Source: CALAED01 sp035765195 (lineage in GTDB: Bacteria; Actinomycetota; Actinomycetes; Streptosporangiales; Streptosporangiaceae). From it: a DNA stretch of 64,000 nt. Under the pieces are notes generated by a model. The model was not told the DNA's origin. It did not search any database and saw only the letters and a program-made list of their open reading frames with translations. Positions 51,371 through 60,423 of the stretch are shown here, one piece after another. Every line of letters starts with the position of its first letter. Position 1 is the first letter of the stretch. Both the position numbers and the translations under genes were made by a program. The stretch spans positions 62,001 through 126,000 of the forward strand of contig DASTYC010000025.1 in NCBI GenBank assembly GCA_035765195.1. Direction: 5' to 3'.

Positions 51371-51577
51371 GGCGGGCCGGATCTTCCCATAGACTTGTGT
51401 GACGGTCCGGAGCGACCGAATTCACGCGCCCGCAGGCCGCCAATCCGTCAAGCACCAAGGGTTGACGGGGCACGCCCCTCGGTCCGTGGCTCAGCGCCGC
51501 GGCGGGGTGTGTCCGGGCGTAGACAACAACCGAAACGAGGCCCGAGCACGACCGGGCCAGACAGGAGAACCACGGGC

Positions 51578-52672
51578 ATGGCACCCGTCGTCACCATGCG
51601 GCAGCTGCTCGAAAGCGGTGTCCACTTCGGCCACCAGACGCGTCGCTGGAACCCGAAGATGAAGCGCTTCATCCTCACCGAGCGCAACGGCATCTACATC
51701 ATCGATCTTCAGCAGTCGCTGTCCCACATCGATCGCGCCTACGAGTTCATCAAGGAGACGGTCGCGCACGGCGGCTCCATCCTGTTCGTCGGCACGAAGA
51801 AGCAGGGCCAGGAGGCCATCGCCGAGCAGGCTCGCCGCGTCGGCATGCCGTACGTCAACCAGCGCTGGCTCGGCGGCATGCTCACCAACTTCTCCACCGT
51901 TCACAAGCGCCTGACGCGGCTCAAGGAGCTCGAGGAGCTCAACTACGACGATGTCGCGGGCTCCGGCATGACCAAAAAAGAGCTGCTGATGCGCAAGCGG
52001 GAGAAGGACAAGCTGGAGCGCACCCTCGGCGGCATCCGCGACATGGCCAAGGTGCCCAGCGCGGTGTGGATCGTGGACACCAAGAAGGAGCACATCGCCG
52101 TCAACGAAGCTCGCAAGCTCGGCATCCCGGTGGTGGCCATCCTCGACACCAACTGCGACCCGGACGAGGTCGACTACCCGATCCCCGGCAACGACGACGC
52201 GATCCGCAGCGTCAGCGTGCTGACCCGGGTCGTCGCCGACGCCGTCGCCGACGGGCTGATCGCCCGGGCCGGCGCCGCCACCTCCGGCGACGCGAAGCCC
52301 GCCGAGGCCGGCGCGGAGGAGCCGCTCGCCGAGTGGGAGCGGGAGCTCCTCGAGCGCGACAAGGGCGGTGAGGCGGCGGCCGGAGGCCAGCAGGCCGCCG
52401 CGACCGCCGAGACCGCCGCGGCGGCCACGGCCACCGCGGCTACGGCCGCGACCGACGGCCAGGCCGAAGCGGCCGCGGCCACGCCCGAGACGACGCAGGC
52501 CGCCGAGGCCGCGCAGACCGTCGCCGACGCGGTCGCCGCCGAGTCTGGCGAGACCGCCGAGACCGCCGAGACCGCAGAGACCGCAGAGACCGCCGAGACC
52601 GCAGAGACCGCCGAGACCGGCGAGGCGGGCGAGACCGGCGAGGCGGCCGGCGCCTCGGCCGGCGAGAGCTGA
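51578..52672 (+). CDS. rpsB: 30S ribosomal protein S2 with long repetitive C-terminus
   Basis: The 364-residue product begins MAPVVTMRQLLESGVHFGHQ and carries the S2 body (TERNGIYIIDLQQSLSHIDR, FVGTKKQGQEAIAEQARRVG, RWLGGMLTNFSTVHKRLTRL, PVVAILDTNCDPDEVDYPIP). After about residue 260 it becomes an Ala/Glu/Thr-rich tail with (ETA)n and GETGEA repeats from nine-base units. Typical S2 is 240-310 residues. AGGAGA precedes ATG 51578; the longer frame upstream is not supported. tsf follows. Confidence 0.95.
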   Translation: MAPVVTMRQLLESGVHFGHQTRRWNPKMKRFILTERNGIYIIDLQQSLSHIDRAYEFIKETVAHGGSILFVGTKKQGQEAIAEQARRVGMPYVNQRWLGGMLTNFSTVHKRLTRLKELEELNYDDVAGSGMTKKELLMRKREKDKLERTLGGIRDMAKVPSAVWIVDTKKEHIAVNEARKLGIPVVAILDTNCDPDEVDYPIPGNDDAIRSVSVLTRVVADAVADGLIARAGAATSGDAKPAEAGAEEPLAEWERELLERDKGGEAAAGGQQAAATAETAAAATATAATAATDGQAEAAAATPETTQAAEAAQTVADAVAAESGETAETAETAETAETAETAETAETGEAGETGEAAGASAGES

Positions 52673-52853
52673 GGACGGACGCGCCTACAGGCCCGGCCAC
52701 GAGGACGGCAGACCGAGAACAGGCGGAAGGCGACCCGACCGTGAGCAGGACCCCCGTTCAAGTGGACCAGGGGCTGATCAGGACTGTCGGGAGCAAGCCA
52801 CCGCCGCGCGATCATCAGGACGCGACCCGCAAGACTGGAGAGAAACCGAGATA

Positions 52854-53690
52854 ATGGCGAACTTCACCGCCGCTGACGTCAAGCGGCTCCGCGAGCTGAC
52901 CGGCTCCGGGATGATGGACTGTAAGAAGGCCCTTACCGAGGCCGAAGGCGACTTCGACAAGGCCGTCGAGCTGCTGCGCCTCAAGGGTGCGAAGGACGTC
53001 GGCAAGCGTGCCCAGCGCACGGCGGGCAACGGCCTTGTGGTGACGCACTTCGCCGGCCCCACCAACGCCGTGCTGCTCGAACTCAACTGCGAGACCGACT
53101 TCGTCGCGAAGAACGAGCAGTTCATCGCGCTGGCGAACAAGATCGCCGAGTTTGCCGGTTCGAGCGACGCGGCCGACGCGGCGGCCTTGCTCGGCGCCGA
53201 GATCGAGCCGGGGACGACCGTGCAGGCGCTGATCGAGACCAACAGCGCCAAGCTCGGCGAGAAGCTGGAGCTGCGCAGGTTCGCCCACTTCACGGGCGGC
53301 TACGTGGCCAGCTACCTGCACAAGTCCGACCCGCAGCTGCCGCCGACCACCGGCGTGCTGGTCGAGCTCGACACCGAGAACGCCGAGATCGGCAAGGACA
53401 TCGCCCAGCAGGTCGCGGCAATGGCGCCGAAGTACCTCACCCGCGATGACGTGCCCGCCGACGCGATCGAAAAGGAGCGGGCGCTGGCCGAGCAGATGAC
53501 CCGCGACGAGGGCAAGCCCGAAAAGGCGATTCCGAAGATCGTCGAAGGTCGGGTCAACGCGTACTTCAAAGATTTCGTTCTGGTCGAGCAGGCGTTCGTC
53601 AAGGACAACAAGAAGACGATCGCCAAAGTCCTGCAGGAGGCGGGTGTGACCGTACGCCGGTTCGCGCGCTTCAAGGTCGGTCAGGCGTAG
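52854..53690 (+). CDS. tsf: translation elongation factor Ts
   Basis: EF-Ts recycles EF-Tu-GDP. The 278-residue product starts MANFTAADVKRLRELTGSGM, followed by MDCKKALTEAEGDFDKAVEL (N-terminal UBA-like domain), the core LLELNCETDFVAKNEQF with TDFV contact motif, and a C-terminal module (KALAEQ-like ERALAEQMTRDEGKPEKAIP). ATG 52854 is supported by GGAGAG upstream. Operon rpsB-tsf-pyrH-frr is conserved. Confidence 0.97.
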   Translation: MANFTAADVKRLRELTGSGMMDCKKALTEAEGDFDKAVELLRLKGAKDVGKRAQRTAGNGLVVTHFAGPTNAVLLELNCETDFVAKNEQFIALANKIAEFAGSSDAADAAALLGAEIEPGTTVQALIETNSAKLGEKLELRRFAHFTGGYVASYLHKSDPQLPPTTGVLVELDTENAEIGKDIAQQVAAMAPKYLTRDDVPADAIEKERALAEQMTRDEGKPEKAIPKIVEGRVNAYFKDFVLVEQAFVKDNKKTIAKVLQEAGVTVRRFARFKVGQA

Positions 53691-53763
53691 GACCTGTAAT
53701 CCTGGAGACGTGTAAAGCAAGAACAAGGTCAGTAGCAGCAAGAACGCCGAGGAGGCCGCCGAC

Positions 53764-54537
53764 GTGCAGGACATGACACCGATCGACGCGACGGCGGCCT
53801 CATCGTCGTCCGTGCACTCCCACGGGTGGCGGCGCGTCGTCTTGAAGCTGTCGGGCGAGGCCTTCTCGGGCAGCGAGCCCCTCGGCATCGATCCCGGAGT
53901 CGTCCAGCACATCGCCAAGGCCATCGCGGAAGCCGTTCGCGAGGGCGTGCAGGTCGCCGTGGTCGTCGGCGGCGGCAACATGTTCCGCGGCGCGAAGTTG
54001 TCCGAGCGCGGCATCGACCGCGCCCGGGGCGACTACATGGGCATGCTCGGCACGGTCATCAACTGCCTGGCGTTGCAGGACTTCTGCGAGAAGCTCGGGC
54101 TCGACACGCGTGTGCAGACCGCGATCACCATGGGCCAGGTCGCCGAGCCCTATATCCCGCGACGGGCCATCCGCCACCTGGAAAAGGGGCGCGTGGTCAT
54201 CTTCGGCGCCGGCCTCGGCCAGCCGTTCTTCTCCACCGACACCTGCGCGGCGCAGCGCGCCCTCGAGATCGGCGCCGACGCGGTGCTGAAGGGCACAAAG
54301 GTCGACGGCGTGTACGACGCGGACCCGCGGCACAACCCCGATGCCGTGCGATTCGACCGTCTTGACTATGTCGAGGTGCTCAGCAGGGGCCTCAAGGTCA
54401 TGGACGCGACGGCGATTAGCCTGTGTATGGACAATGGCCTGCCCATCGTCGTCTTCGACCTCATGGCGCAAGGCAATATCACCCGAGCCGTACGAGGTGA
54501 GAAGATCGGCACGCTGGTCAGCCCACCAGACGGTTGA
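53764..54537 (+). CDS. pyrH: UMP kinase
   Basis: PyrH phosphorylates UMP to UDP, controlled by UTP and GTP. The 257-residue product has RVVLKLSGEAFSG, VVGGGNMFRGAKLSERGIDR, YMGMLGTVINCLALQDF, QTAITMGQVAEPY and DAVLKGTKVDGVYDADPRH. GTG 53764 lies eight bases after GAGGAGG; ATG 53773 is the alternative. The ~20-residue N-terminus before the kinase core is extra. Confidence 0.96.
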   Translation: MQDMTPIDATAASSSSVHSHGWRRVVLKLSGEAFSGSEPLGIDPGVVQHIAKAIAEAVREGVQVAVVVGGGNMFRGAKLSERGIDRARGDYMGMLGTVINCLALQDFCEKLGLDTRVQTAITMGQVAEPYIPRRAIRHLEKGRVVIFGAGLGQPFFSTDTCAAQRALEIGADAVLKGTKVDGVYDADPRHNPDAVRFDRLDYVEVLSRGLKVMDATAISLCMDNGLPIVVFDLMAQGNITRAVRGEKIGTLVSPPDG

Positions 54538-54656
54538 ACGGGGTTCGGTTGGTCGGATCCCGCCGCACTGGTCGGGTCAAGCCGGGCATAGCGGCACAAT
54601 GAGCTTGGGGGCCGGGCCCTCGAACAGGGGCCGGAATCAACGCGACAGGAGCCGAA

Positions 54657-55214
54657 GTGATCGACGAGATCCTCCTCGAAGCAGAGGAGAAAATGGAGAA
54701 GGCGGTCGCGGTCGCCAAGGACGACTTCGCCGGCATCCGTACCGGGCGAGTGACTCCAGCCATGTTCAACAAGATCACCGCGGAGTATTACGGCACGCCG
54801 ACGCCGATCAACCAGCTGGCGTCGTTCACTTTGCCCGAGCCCCGCATGGTGATCGTTCAGGTGTTCGACAAGTCGTCGATGTCGGCCGTGGAAAGGGCGA
54901 TCAGGGACAGCGACCTCGGGGTGAATCCCAGCAATGACGGCAACGTCATTCGGGTGATCTTTCCGGAATTGTCGGAAGAGCGGCGCAAGGAGTACATCAA
55001 GGTCGCGGGCTCGAAGGCCGAGGACAGCCGGGTCTCGATCCGCAACATCCGGCGCCACGCCAAGGACGCCCTCGACAAGCTGGCCAAGGGCGGCGACGCG
55101 GGTGAGGACGAGGTCCGCCGTGCCGAGAAGGAGCTCGAGGACGTAACGCACAAGTACGTCGCCAAGATCGACGAGCTCCTCGAGCACAAGAGGGCCGAAT
55201 TGCTCGAGGTTTGA
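54657..55214 (+). CDS. frr: ribosome recycling factor
   Basis: RRF splits post-termination ribosomes with EF-G. The 185-residue product begins at GTG 54657 (MIDEILLEAEEKMEKAVAVA as read) and contains RTGRVTPAMFNKITAEYYG, the domain II LPEPRMVIVQVFDKSSM, NDGNVIRVIFPELSEERRKE, and the long helix ending EHKRAELLEV. Its stop overlaps cdsA (TGATG). Confidence 0.97.
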   Translation: MIDEILLEAEEKMEKAVAVAKDDFAGIRTGRVTPAMFNKITAEYYGTPTPINQLASFTLPEPRMVIVQVFDKSSMSAVERAIRDSDLGVNPSNDGNVIRVIFPELSEERRKEYIKVAGSKAEDSRVSIRNIRRHAKDALDKLAKGGDAGEDEVRRAEKELEDVTHKYVAKIDELLEHKRAELLEV

Positions 55215-56305
55215 TGGAACTGGAGCAGCGTCCCGGACGGCAGCCGCCGGCATCTCGCGAAGAGACCGACGAGGGCCCTTCCGCGGCCGACTCGGCCGAC
55301 CCTATCGACGCGGCCGATCCAGCCGACCCCATCGATCCGGTCGACCCCATCGATCCGGTCGACGCGGTCGACAAGGCCGACGAGCCCGCGCCCAGCGAGC
55401 CCGCGCCCAGCGGACCTGGGGCCGGCGGACCTGGGACCCAGGGGCCCCGCAAGCCCGGCGGCAAGAAGCCCAGACCCGACAAGACCAGGAGCAAGCGCGG
55501 CCCGGGTCGCAATCTCCCCATCGCGATCGGGGTCGGCCTCGCCCTCGGCGCTCTCGTCCTACTCGCCGTCTACCTCGTCAAGTGGGTATTCGTCGGAGTC
55601 ATCGCGGTGTTCTTGGGCATAGCGGTCCGTGAGCTGAGCGCGGCGCTGGGCGTGCGCGGCATCCGTGTGCCGTTCGTCCCCGTCGCGGTCGGCGGACTGG
55701 CGATGCTGATCGTCGCCTACACCTCGGGGCCGACCGGCCTCCTGGCCGTCTTCAGCCTGACCCTGCTGCTCGTCCTCGTCTGGCGGATGCCCGCCGGCTC
55801 CCGTCACTACGTCCAGGACACGTTGGCAAGCGTCTTCGCGGCCGCGTACGTGCCGTTCCTGGCCGGGTTCGCGGTCCTCCTGCTGGCCGCCGACGATGGC
55901 GCCGACCGCGTGATCACGTTCATCGCGATCACCGTCAGCAGCGATATCGGCGGATTCTTCGCCGGCGCGTTCCTGGGCCGGCACCAGATGGCACCCACCA
56001 TCAGCCCGAAGAAGACGTGGGAAGGGTTCGTCGGCTCGGCCCTCACGTGCATGGCGATCGGAGCGCTGCTGCTGCCGCTGTTGCTGGACGGCCACGTCTG
56101 GCAGGGCCTGGTGCTCGGCGCGGCGGTCGTGTGCAGCGCGACGCTCGGCGATCTGATCGAGTCGATGATCAAGCGCGATCTCGGCATCAAGGACATGGGC
56201 CGGCTGCTCCCCGAGCACGGCGGCGTCATGGATCGCCTCGACTCCCTGCTGATCACCGCGCCCGTCGTCTGGCTGGCCCTGCAGAGCTTCCTCCCCGCCA
56301 CCTAG
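55214..56305 (+). CDS. cdsA: phosphatidate cytidylyltransferase
   Basis: CdsA makes CDP-diacylglycerol from phosphatidate and CTP at the membrane. The 363-residue product has a long acidic N-terminal extension with DPIDPVDPIDPVDAVDKADE repeats, then about eight membrane helices and the CdsA signature SATLGDLIESMIKRDLGIKD followed by DMGRLLPEHGGVMDRLDSLL. The start overlaps the frr stop. The N-terminal extension before the first helix (about 100 residues) is unusually long and low-complexity. Confidence 0.94.
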   Translation: MELEQRPGRQPPASREETDEGPSAADSADPIDAADPADPIDPVDPIDPVDAVDKADEPAPSEPAPSGPGAGGPGTQGPRKPGGKKPRPDKTRSKRGPGRNLPIAIGVGLALGALVLLAVYLVKWVFVGVIAVFLGIAVRELSAALGVRGIRVPFVPVAVGGLAMLIVAYTSGPTGLLAVFSLTLLLVLVWRMPAGSRHYVQDTLASVFAAAYVPFLAGFAVLLLAADDGADRVITFIAITVSSDIGGFFAGAFLGRHQMAPTISPKKTWEGFVGSALTCMAIGALLLPLLLDGHVWQGLVLGAAVVCSATLGDLIESMIKRDLGIKDMGRLLPEHGGVMDRLDSLLITAPVVWLALQSFLPAT

Positions 56306-56331
56306 TCTCCGTCCACCTACCCCAAACGATC

Positions 56332-57549
56332 ATGTCTGCACAGCTGACCTTCGTAGCGCCTCGCCGGGCGAGACCACCGCGCCACCTGGCCGACCTCACC
56401 GCGGCCGAGCGTCGCGACGCCGTCGCCGCGCTCGGCGAGCGGCCGTTTCGCGCCGACCAGTTGTCGCGGCATTACTTCACGCGCCTGGAGGCCGATCCGG
56501 CGGCCATGACCGACCTCCCTGGTGCGGTGCGGGATCGGCTGGTGGCCGAACTGCTCCCGGCCCTGCTCACCCCCGTACGGGAGCAGTCGTGCGACGAGGG
56601 GATGACGCGCAAGACGCTGTGGAAGGCGTTCGACGGCACGTTCGTCGAGTCGGTGCTCATGCGCTACCCCGACCGCGTGACGATGTGCGTCTCCTCGCAG
56701 GCGGGCTGCGGCATGAACTGCCCGTTCTGCGCGACCGGTCAGGCCGGCCTGACCCGCAACCTTTCCACCGCCGAAATCGTCGAGCAGGTCGTCGCCGGGG
56801 CCCGCACGATGGCGCGCGCCGGCCTCCGGCCGCGCGTGAGCAACGTCGTGTTCATGGGCATGGGCGAGCCGCTGGCCAACTACAAGGCCGTGATCGGGGC
56901 CGTCCGCCGGATCGTCGAGCCCGGCCCGGCGGGGCTCGGCATCTCGCAGCGTTCCGTCACGGTGTCCACGGTCGGGCTCGTCCCCGCGATCGAGAAGCTC
57001 GCAGCCGAGGGCCTGCAGGTGCGCCTGGCCGTGTCGTTGCACGCGCCCGACGACGACCTGCGGGACGAACTGGTCCCGGTCAACACCCGCTGGAAGGTCC
57101 GCGAGGTGCTCGACGCGGCGTGGGCCTACGCGCGCACGACCACGCGCCGCGTCTCGATCGAGTACGCATTGATCAGAGACGTCAACGATCAGGCCTGGCG
57201 AGCGGATTTGCTCGGCCGGCTCTTGAAAGGCCATCTCGTCCACGTCAACCTGATTCCGTTGAATCCGACGCCCGGATCGAAATGGACCGCTTCGCGGCCG
57301 CGGGACGAACGTGAGTTCGTCCGCGGGCTGGCGGCGCATGGCGTGCCGGTGACCGTACGCGACACGCGGGGCCGGGAGATCGACGGCGCCTGCGGTCAAC
57401 TGGCCGCGGCGACCAACGCAACGAGCACCCACACCGCCAACACGATCGACACCGGCAACACGACCGACACCGGCAACACGACCGAGGCGACGACGAGCCG
57501 ACCCAGGCCGGGCCGAACTCAGGGCCGAGCCGAACCTAGGACGAGTTGA
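56332..57549 (+). CDS. rlmN: dual-specificity RNA methyltransferase RlmN
   Basis: RlmN is a radical-SAM enzyme methylating C2 of A2503 in 23S rRNA and A37 in tRNA. The 405-residue product has QLSRHYFTRLEADPAAMTDL, VESVLMRYPDRVTMCVSSQA, the radical-SAM CxxxCxxC in AGCGMNCPFCATGQAGLTRN, VVFMGMGEPLANY, and the late DTRGREIDGACGQLA with the methyl-carrying Cys. After that, about 45 residues of Thr/Asn repeats (NTIDTGNTTDTGNTTEATT) and an Arg-rich end are added. ATG 56332 is the normal start. Confidence 0.95.
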   Translation: MSAQLTFVAPRRARPPRHLADLTAAERRDAVAALGERPFRADQLSRHYFTRLEADPAAMTDLPGAVRDRLVAELLPALLTPVREQSCDEGMTRKTLWKAFDGTFVESVLMRYPDRVTMCVSSQAGCGMNCPFCATGQAGLTRNLSTAEIVEQVVAGARTMARAGLRPRVSNVVFMGMGEPLANYKAVIGAVRRIVEPGPAGLGISQRSVTVSTVGLVPAIEKLAAEGLQVRLAVSLHAPDDDLRDELVPVNTRWKVREVLDAAWAYARTTTRRVSIEYALIRDVNDQAWRADLLGRLLKGHLVHVNLIPLNPTPGSKWTASRPRDEREFVRGLAAHGVPVTVRDTRGREIDGACGQLAAATNATSTHTANTIDTGNTTDTGNTTEATTSRPRPGRTQGRAEPRTS

Positions 57550-57559
57550 TCTCCAGCAA

Positions 57560-58327
57560 ATGAACGGCAGGAACCGCGCGGCGGCAGCGCAGCAGCCCAC
57601 CGAGACCACCGAGCCCACCGAATCAACACGGCCTCCGAAACCACCGAAGCCGCCGAAATCGCCAAAGCCGCCGAAACGCGCAAGAACCCAGAAGCAACCA
57701 AAGCCGCCGAAGTCCCCCGAGGGTGCGAAGTCCTCGAAGAAGGCGAAGCGCGCCAAGAGCGCCAAGAGCGCGAGCGGCGAGCCTCGCATTCGCCGGCGCT
57801 TGCGCGGCTATCGCCGTGGTCAGGTCGACGCCGTACTCGCGCGCATCTCCGGGACGCTGGGGACGACGGATCTCACCGGCTCTCCGATCGCCGCGGCCGA
57901 GGCGCGCGATACCCGCTTCAACGTGGAGCTGCGCGGATACGACCGCAGGATCGTCGATGAGTTGCTCAGCGAGCGCATCCGCGAGCTCGAAGCCCACGAG
58001 AGCGTCGGAGGCTACAGCGCTCGGCACGCCCGCACCCGCGCCCCGGCGAGGTTCTCCCCGGTCAGCGCCGACTGGCTGGTCGGCTGGATCACCACCGCGC
58101 AGTTCGGCGTGGTACGGGTCAGGCGGGGTTACGACGAGCGCGACGTAGACGCCTTCCTGGCCCGAGTGGTCGCCGGGCTGCAAGGGGAGGCGCCGCCGGT
58201 GAGCGGCCGCGACGTCCGGGAAAGCCGGTTTCGTACCGTACGCTTCGGCGCCGGCTACGAGGAACGCGAGGTCGATCGCTTCCTCGACCAGCTCGCCTCC
58301 GCCCTCGAAGGTCTCAGCAAGGGCTGA
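57560..58327 (+). CDS. protein with four DivIVA-like repeats and Lys/Pro-rich N-terminus
   Basis: After a Pro-Lys-rich head (PPKPPKPPKSPKPPK and an Ala/Lys run, residues 1-72) the 255-residue protein contains four short copies of the DivIVA N-terminal motif, GYRRGQVDAVLARI, GYDRRIVDELLSER, GYDERDVDAFLARV and GYEEREVDRFLDQL, each preceded by an F/L-x3-lR/vR strand. Coiled coils typical of Wag31/DivIVA are absent. A basic head plus curvature-sensing motifs suggests DNA or membrane association at growth sites, which is inference. ATG 57560 lies ten bases after the rlmN stop. Confidence 0.75.
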   Translation: MNGRNRAAAAQQPTETTEPTESTRPPKPPKPPKSPKPPKRARTQKQPKPPKSPEGAKSSKKAKRAKSAKSASGEPRIRRRLRGYRRGQVDAVLARISGTLGTTDLTGSPIAAAEARDTRFNVELRGYDRRIVDELLSERIRELEAHESVGGYSARHARTRAPARFSPVSADWLVGWITTAQFGVVRVRRGYDERDVDAFLARVVAGLQGEAPPVSGRDVRESRFRTVRFGAGYEEREVDRFLDQLASALEGLSKG

Positions 58328-58437
58328 TCGCACCACCGATAACCACTTCGGCGCCGCGCCGAAAGTCGCCTCGACCTTATCCACAGTTCTTGGTTCTGCC
58401 TGGCGACGGGCCCGACCGTACGGCACGCTTACCAGCC

Positions 58438-59250
58438 ATGGATTGGTTCGACACACAGTGTGATCAATTACGGTCGATGTTCGGGGCATTCTTTCCAGCA
58501 GCGATCATTGAGGCCATCATGGCGCTGGCTCGCCCGGCGCTGCGGCTGTCGACCGGCCCTGCCGGGTCGCGGTCCCGGCTCGGCGGGCCTCCGGTGCTGC
58601 CGCCCGGCACGCCCTGGCCGACCTGGGGCGAGCGCACGCTCGACTTCGTCGGGGTCATCGACTTCGACGAGCTGGCCAGCACGATGTGGCTGCCAGAGCT
58701 GCCGGGCACGGGCACCGTGGCCTTCTACTACGCGACCGATCCGCCGCGCCCGTGGGGCGATGATCCGGCGCAGACCGACGGCTGGCGGGTGCTGCCGGAT
58801 GCCGCCGTCCCGGCGGGGCCGGCGACGAGGCCCGAAGTTCCGCTCGCCGCCCATCCGTTCGTCTCCCTGCCCAGTCCGCACGAGCCGGTGCTCGGTCCGC
58901 TCGGCGCCGCGGTCGCCGCCTTCGGTGAGACCTATCCTGAGCTGTACGCCTCGTGGGAGCGGTTCATCTGGGGCTACGAGCCGCGTCACCAGACCGGCGG
59001 TTGGCCGATCGTCGTCCAGCGCGCCCTGTGGCGCGACTGCGCGGCGGCCGCCGGCCATGCCCTCGACTCGGTCGCCGAGCCCGGCCCGGTCCAGGCGGCC
59101 GATTGGCGGCTGCTCCTCCAGCTCGACGCCGACGACCGGCTCGGCTGGCGTTGGGGCGAGCCGGGGTTCGTGTACTTCTCCGCTCGCGGCGCCGACGTAC
59201 GGTCCGGGGCGCTCGACCGCTCCTGGCTCATCGTGCAGGCGACTCCGTAG
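58438..59250 (+). CDS. DUF1963 (YwqG-like) family protein
   Basis: The 270-residue product (MDWFDTQCDQLRSMFGAFFP) contains the DUF1963 marks: SRLGGPPVLPPGTPWPTWG near the start, LDFVGVIDFDELA, FYYATDPPRPWGDDP, LLLQLDADDRLGWRWGEPGF and VYFSARGADV. Such proteins are cytosolic and of unknown function. ATG 58438 was chosen where the family similarity begins. A perfect DnaA-box sequence lies just upstream (58377-58385). Confidence 0.85.
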   Translation: MDWFDTQCDQLRSMFGAFFPAAIIEAIMALARPALRLSTGPAGSRSRLGGPPVLPPGTPWPTWGERTLDFVGVIDFDELASTMWLPELPGTGTVAFYYATDPPRPWGDDPAQTDGWRVLPDAAVPAGPATRPEVPLAAHPFVSLPSPHEPVLGPLGAAVAAFGETYPELYASWERFIWGYEPRHQTGGWPIVVQRALWRDCAAAAGHALDSVAEPGPVQAADWRLLLQLDADDRLGWRWGEPGFVYFSARGADVRSGALDRSWLIVQATP

Positions 59251-59407
59251 TTGTGCGCGTGCGGTCGTCTGGGGTTGTGCCGGCGCGCGCGGCGATGACC
59301 GGCCGGCGGGGGAGCGGGGGAGCGGGGAGCGCGGCCTTGCCGCCCCGCCGCCCGGGGGCGCCTCGCCTGTGGCTTCGGCGACGCGCGGCGGCGCGTGAGA
59401 CGGCACA

Positions 59408-59845
59408 ATGCGCGTCATGGGCGATTGCGTGTTCTGTGAGATCGTGGCGGGGGAGCGTGCCGCGCACATTGTCGTCGACGACGGGCCGGTGCTGGCGTTC
59501 CTGGACAGCCGGCCGTTGTTCAAGGGCCACACCTTGATCGTGCCGCGCGAGCACATCGAAACGCTCCCCGAACTGCCCGCCGAGCTCCTCGGCCCTTTCT
59601 TCTCATGCGCGCAGCGGCTCGCCGCGGCGATGGAGACCGCGCTGGACGCCGCCGGATCGTTCGTCGCGATGAACAACAAGGTCAGCCAGAGCGTGCCGCA
59701 TCTGCACGCACACGTGGTGCCGCGCAAGCGCAAGGACGGCCTGCGCGGGTTCTTCTGGCCGCGGACGAAGTACGACTCCGATGCCGAGGCCGCCGCCTTC
59801 GCCGGCCGGCTGCGCGACGCGCTGGAGCAGCGGGCGCCCGGCTGA
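59408..59845 (+). CDS. HIT family hydrolase
   Basis: The 145-residue product has the histidine triad SVPHLHAHVVPRKRKDGLRG and the N-terminal DCVFCEIVAGERAAHIV with a CxxC-like start, plus LIVPREHIETL. HIT proteins hydrolyse nucleotide phosphoramidates or dinucleoside polyphosphates; the exact substrate is open. ATG 59408 gives a normal length. Confidence 0.9.
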   Translation: MRVMGDCVFCEIVAGERAAHIVVDDGPVLAFLDSRPLFKGHTLIVPREHIETLPELPAELLGPFFSCAQRLAAAMETALDAAGSFVAMNNKVSQSVPHLHAHVVPRKRKDGLRGFFWPRTKYDSDAEAAAFAGRLRDALEQRAPG

Positions 59846-59889
59846 TCGCCCAGAGCGTCGTCGCCGGTTGGGGATCGAGGGGCCGTGGA

Positions 59890-60153
59890 TCAGGCGCCGA
59901 AGAGGTTGGCGAGGGCGTGCAGAGGTTCGCCGGCGCCGTCTAGCGGCGACCGCTCGTGCTGGGTATAGGCGGCGTGCGCGTACAGATCGCGTTCGGCTCG
60001 GTCGAGCACGGCGCACAGCACGTATTGGGCGATGGTCAAGCCGCGAAGATCGGCCGCCTTGCGGATGAGCGCGCTCTCGTGCTCCGTCGTACGGAATCCG
60101 ATCCGCTCGATCCGGCGGTCGCGAAGAGGGATGTTGTGAGCCGACGCGGCCAT
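59890..60153 (-). CDS. DUF1778 (TacA-type) antitoxin-like protein, no toxin partner seen
   Basis: The 87-residue product has an N-terminal ribbon-helix-helix typical of TacA antitoxins: RRIERIGFRTTEHESALIRK and AADLRGLTIAQYVLCAVLDR. Normally a GNAT-family acetyltransferase toxin is encoded directly downstream; here the downstream gene is the convergent HIT gene. ATG 60153 follows GGAG by seven bases. It may be an orphan remnant or a repurposed regulator. Confidence 0.75.
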   Translation of the reverse strand: MAASAHNIPLRDRRIERIGFRTTEHESALIRKAADLRGLTIAQYVLCAVLDRAERDLYAHAAYTQHERSPLDGAGEPLHALANLFGA

Positions 60154-60423
60154 GGCCTGGCTCCTCTCGTGCGGCAAACGACGTGCACGCCACGGGGCGT
60201 ATACCTGGTATCCCCTGTGCTACGGCCGAGTATGACCTGTCGTTCGTATCGGACGGGCCGATTCAGGGAATACCGCAATACCGGCCATATGACCCTGCAT
60301 GACGTCGGATGGTGACGTGAGGGCAACGCACGCGACCGGGTGGTGTGGTGTGCGCCGGCCTCGGTCGGTGCCGGCCCCCGACGGCGCCGACCGCGGCCCC
60401 GCGCCGATCCTGGCGCCGGCGCG

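Noticed and set aside
49227..58385. Replication origin from DnaA boxes
   Set aside because: Boxes are kilobases apart, with no AT-rich unwinding region and no dnaA/dnaN nearby.
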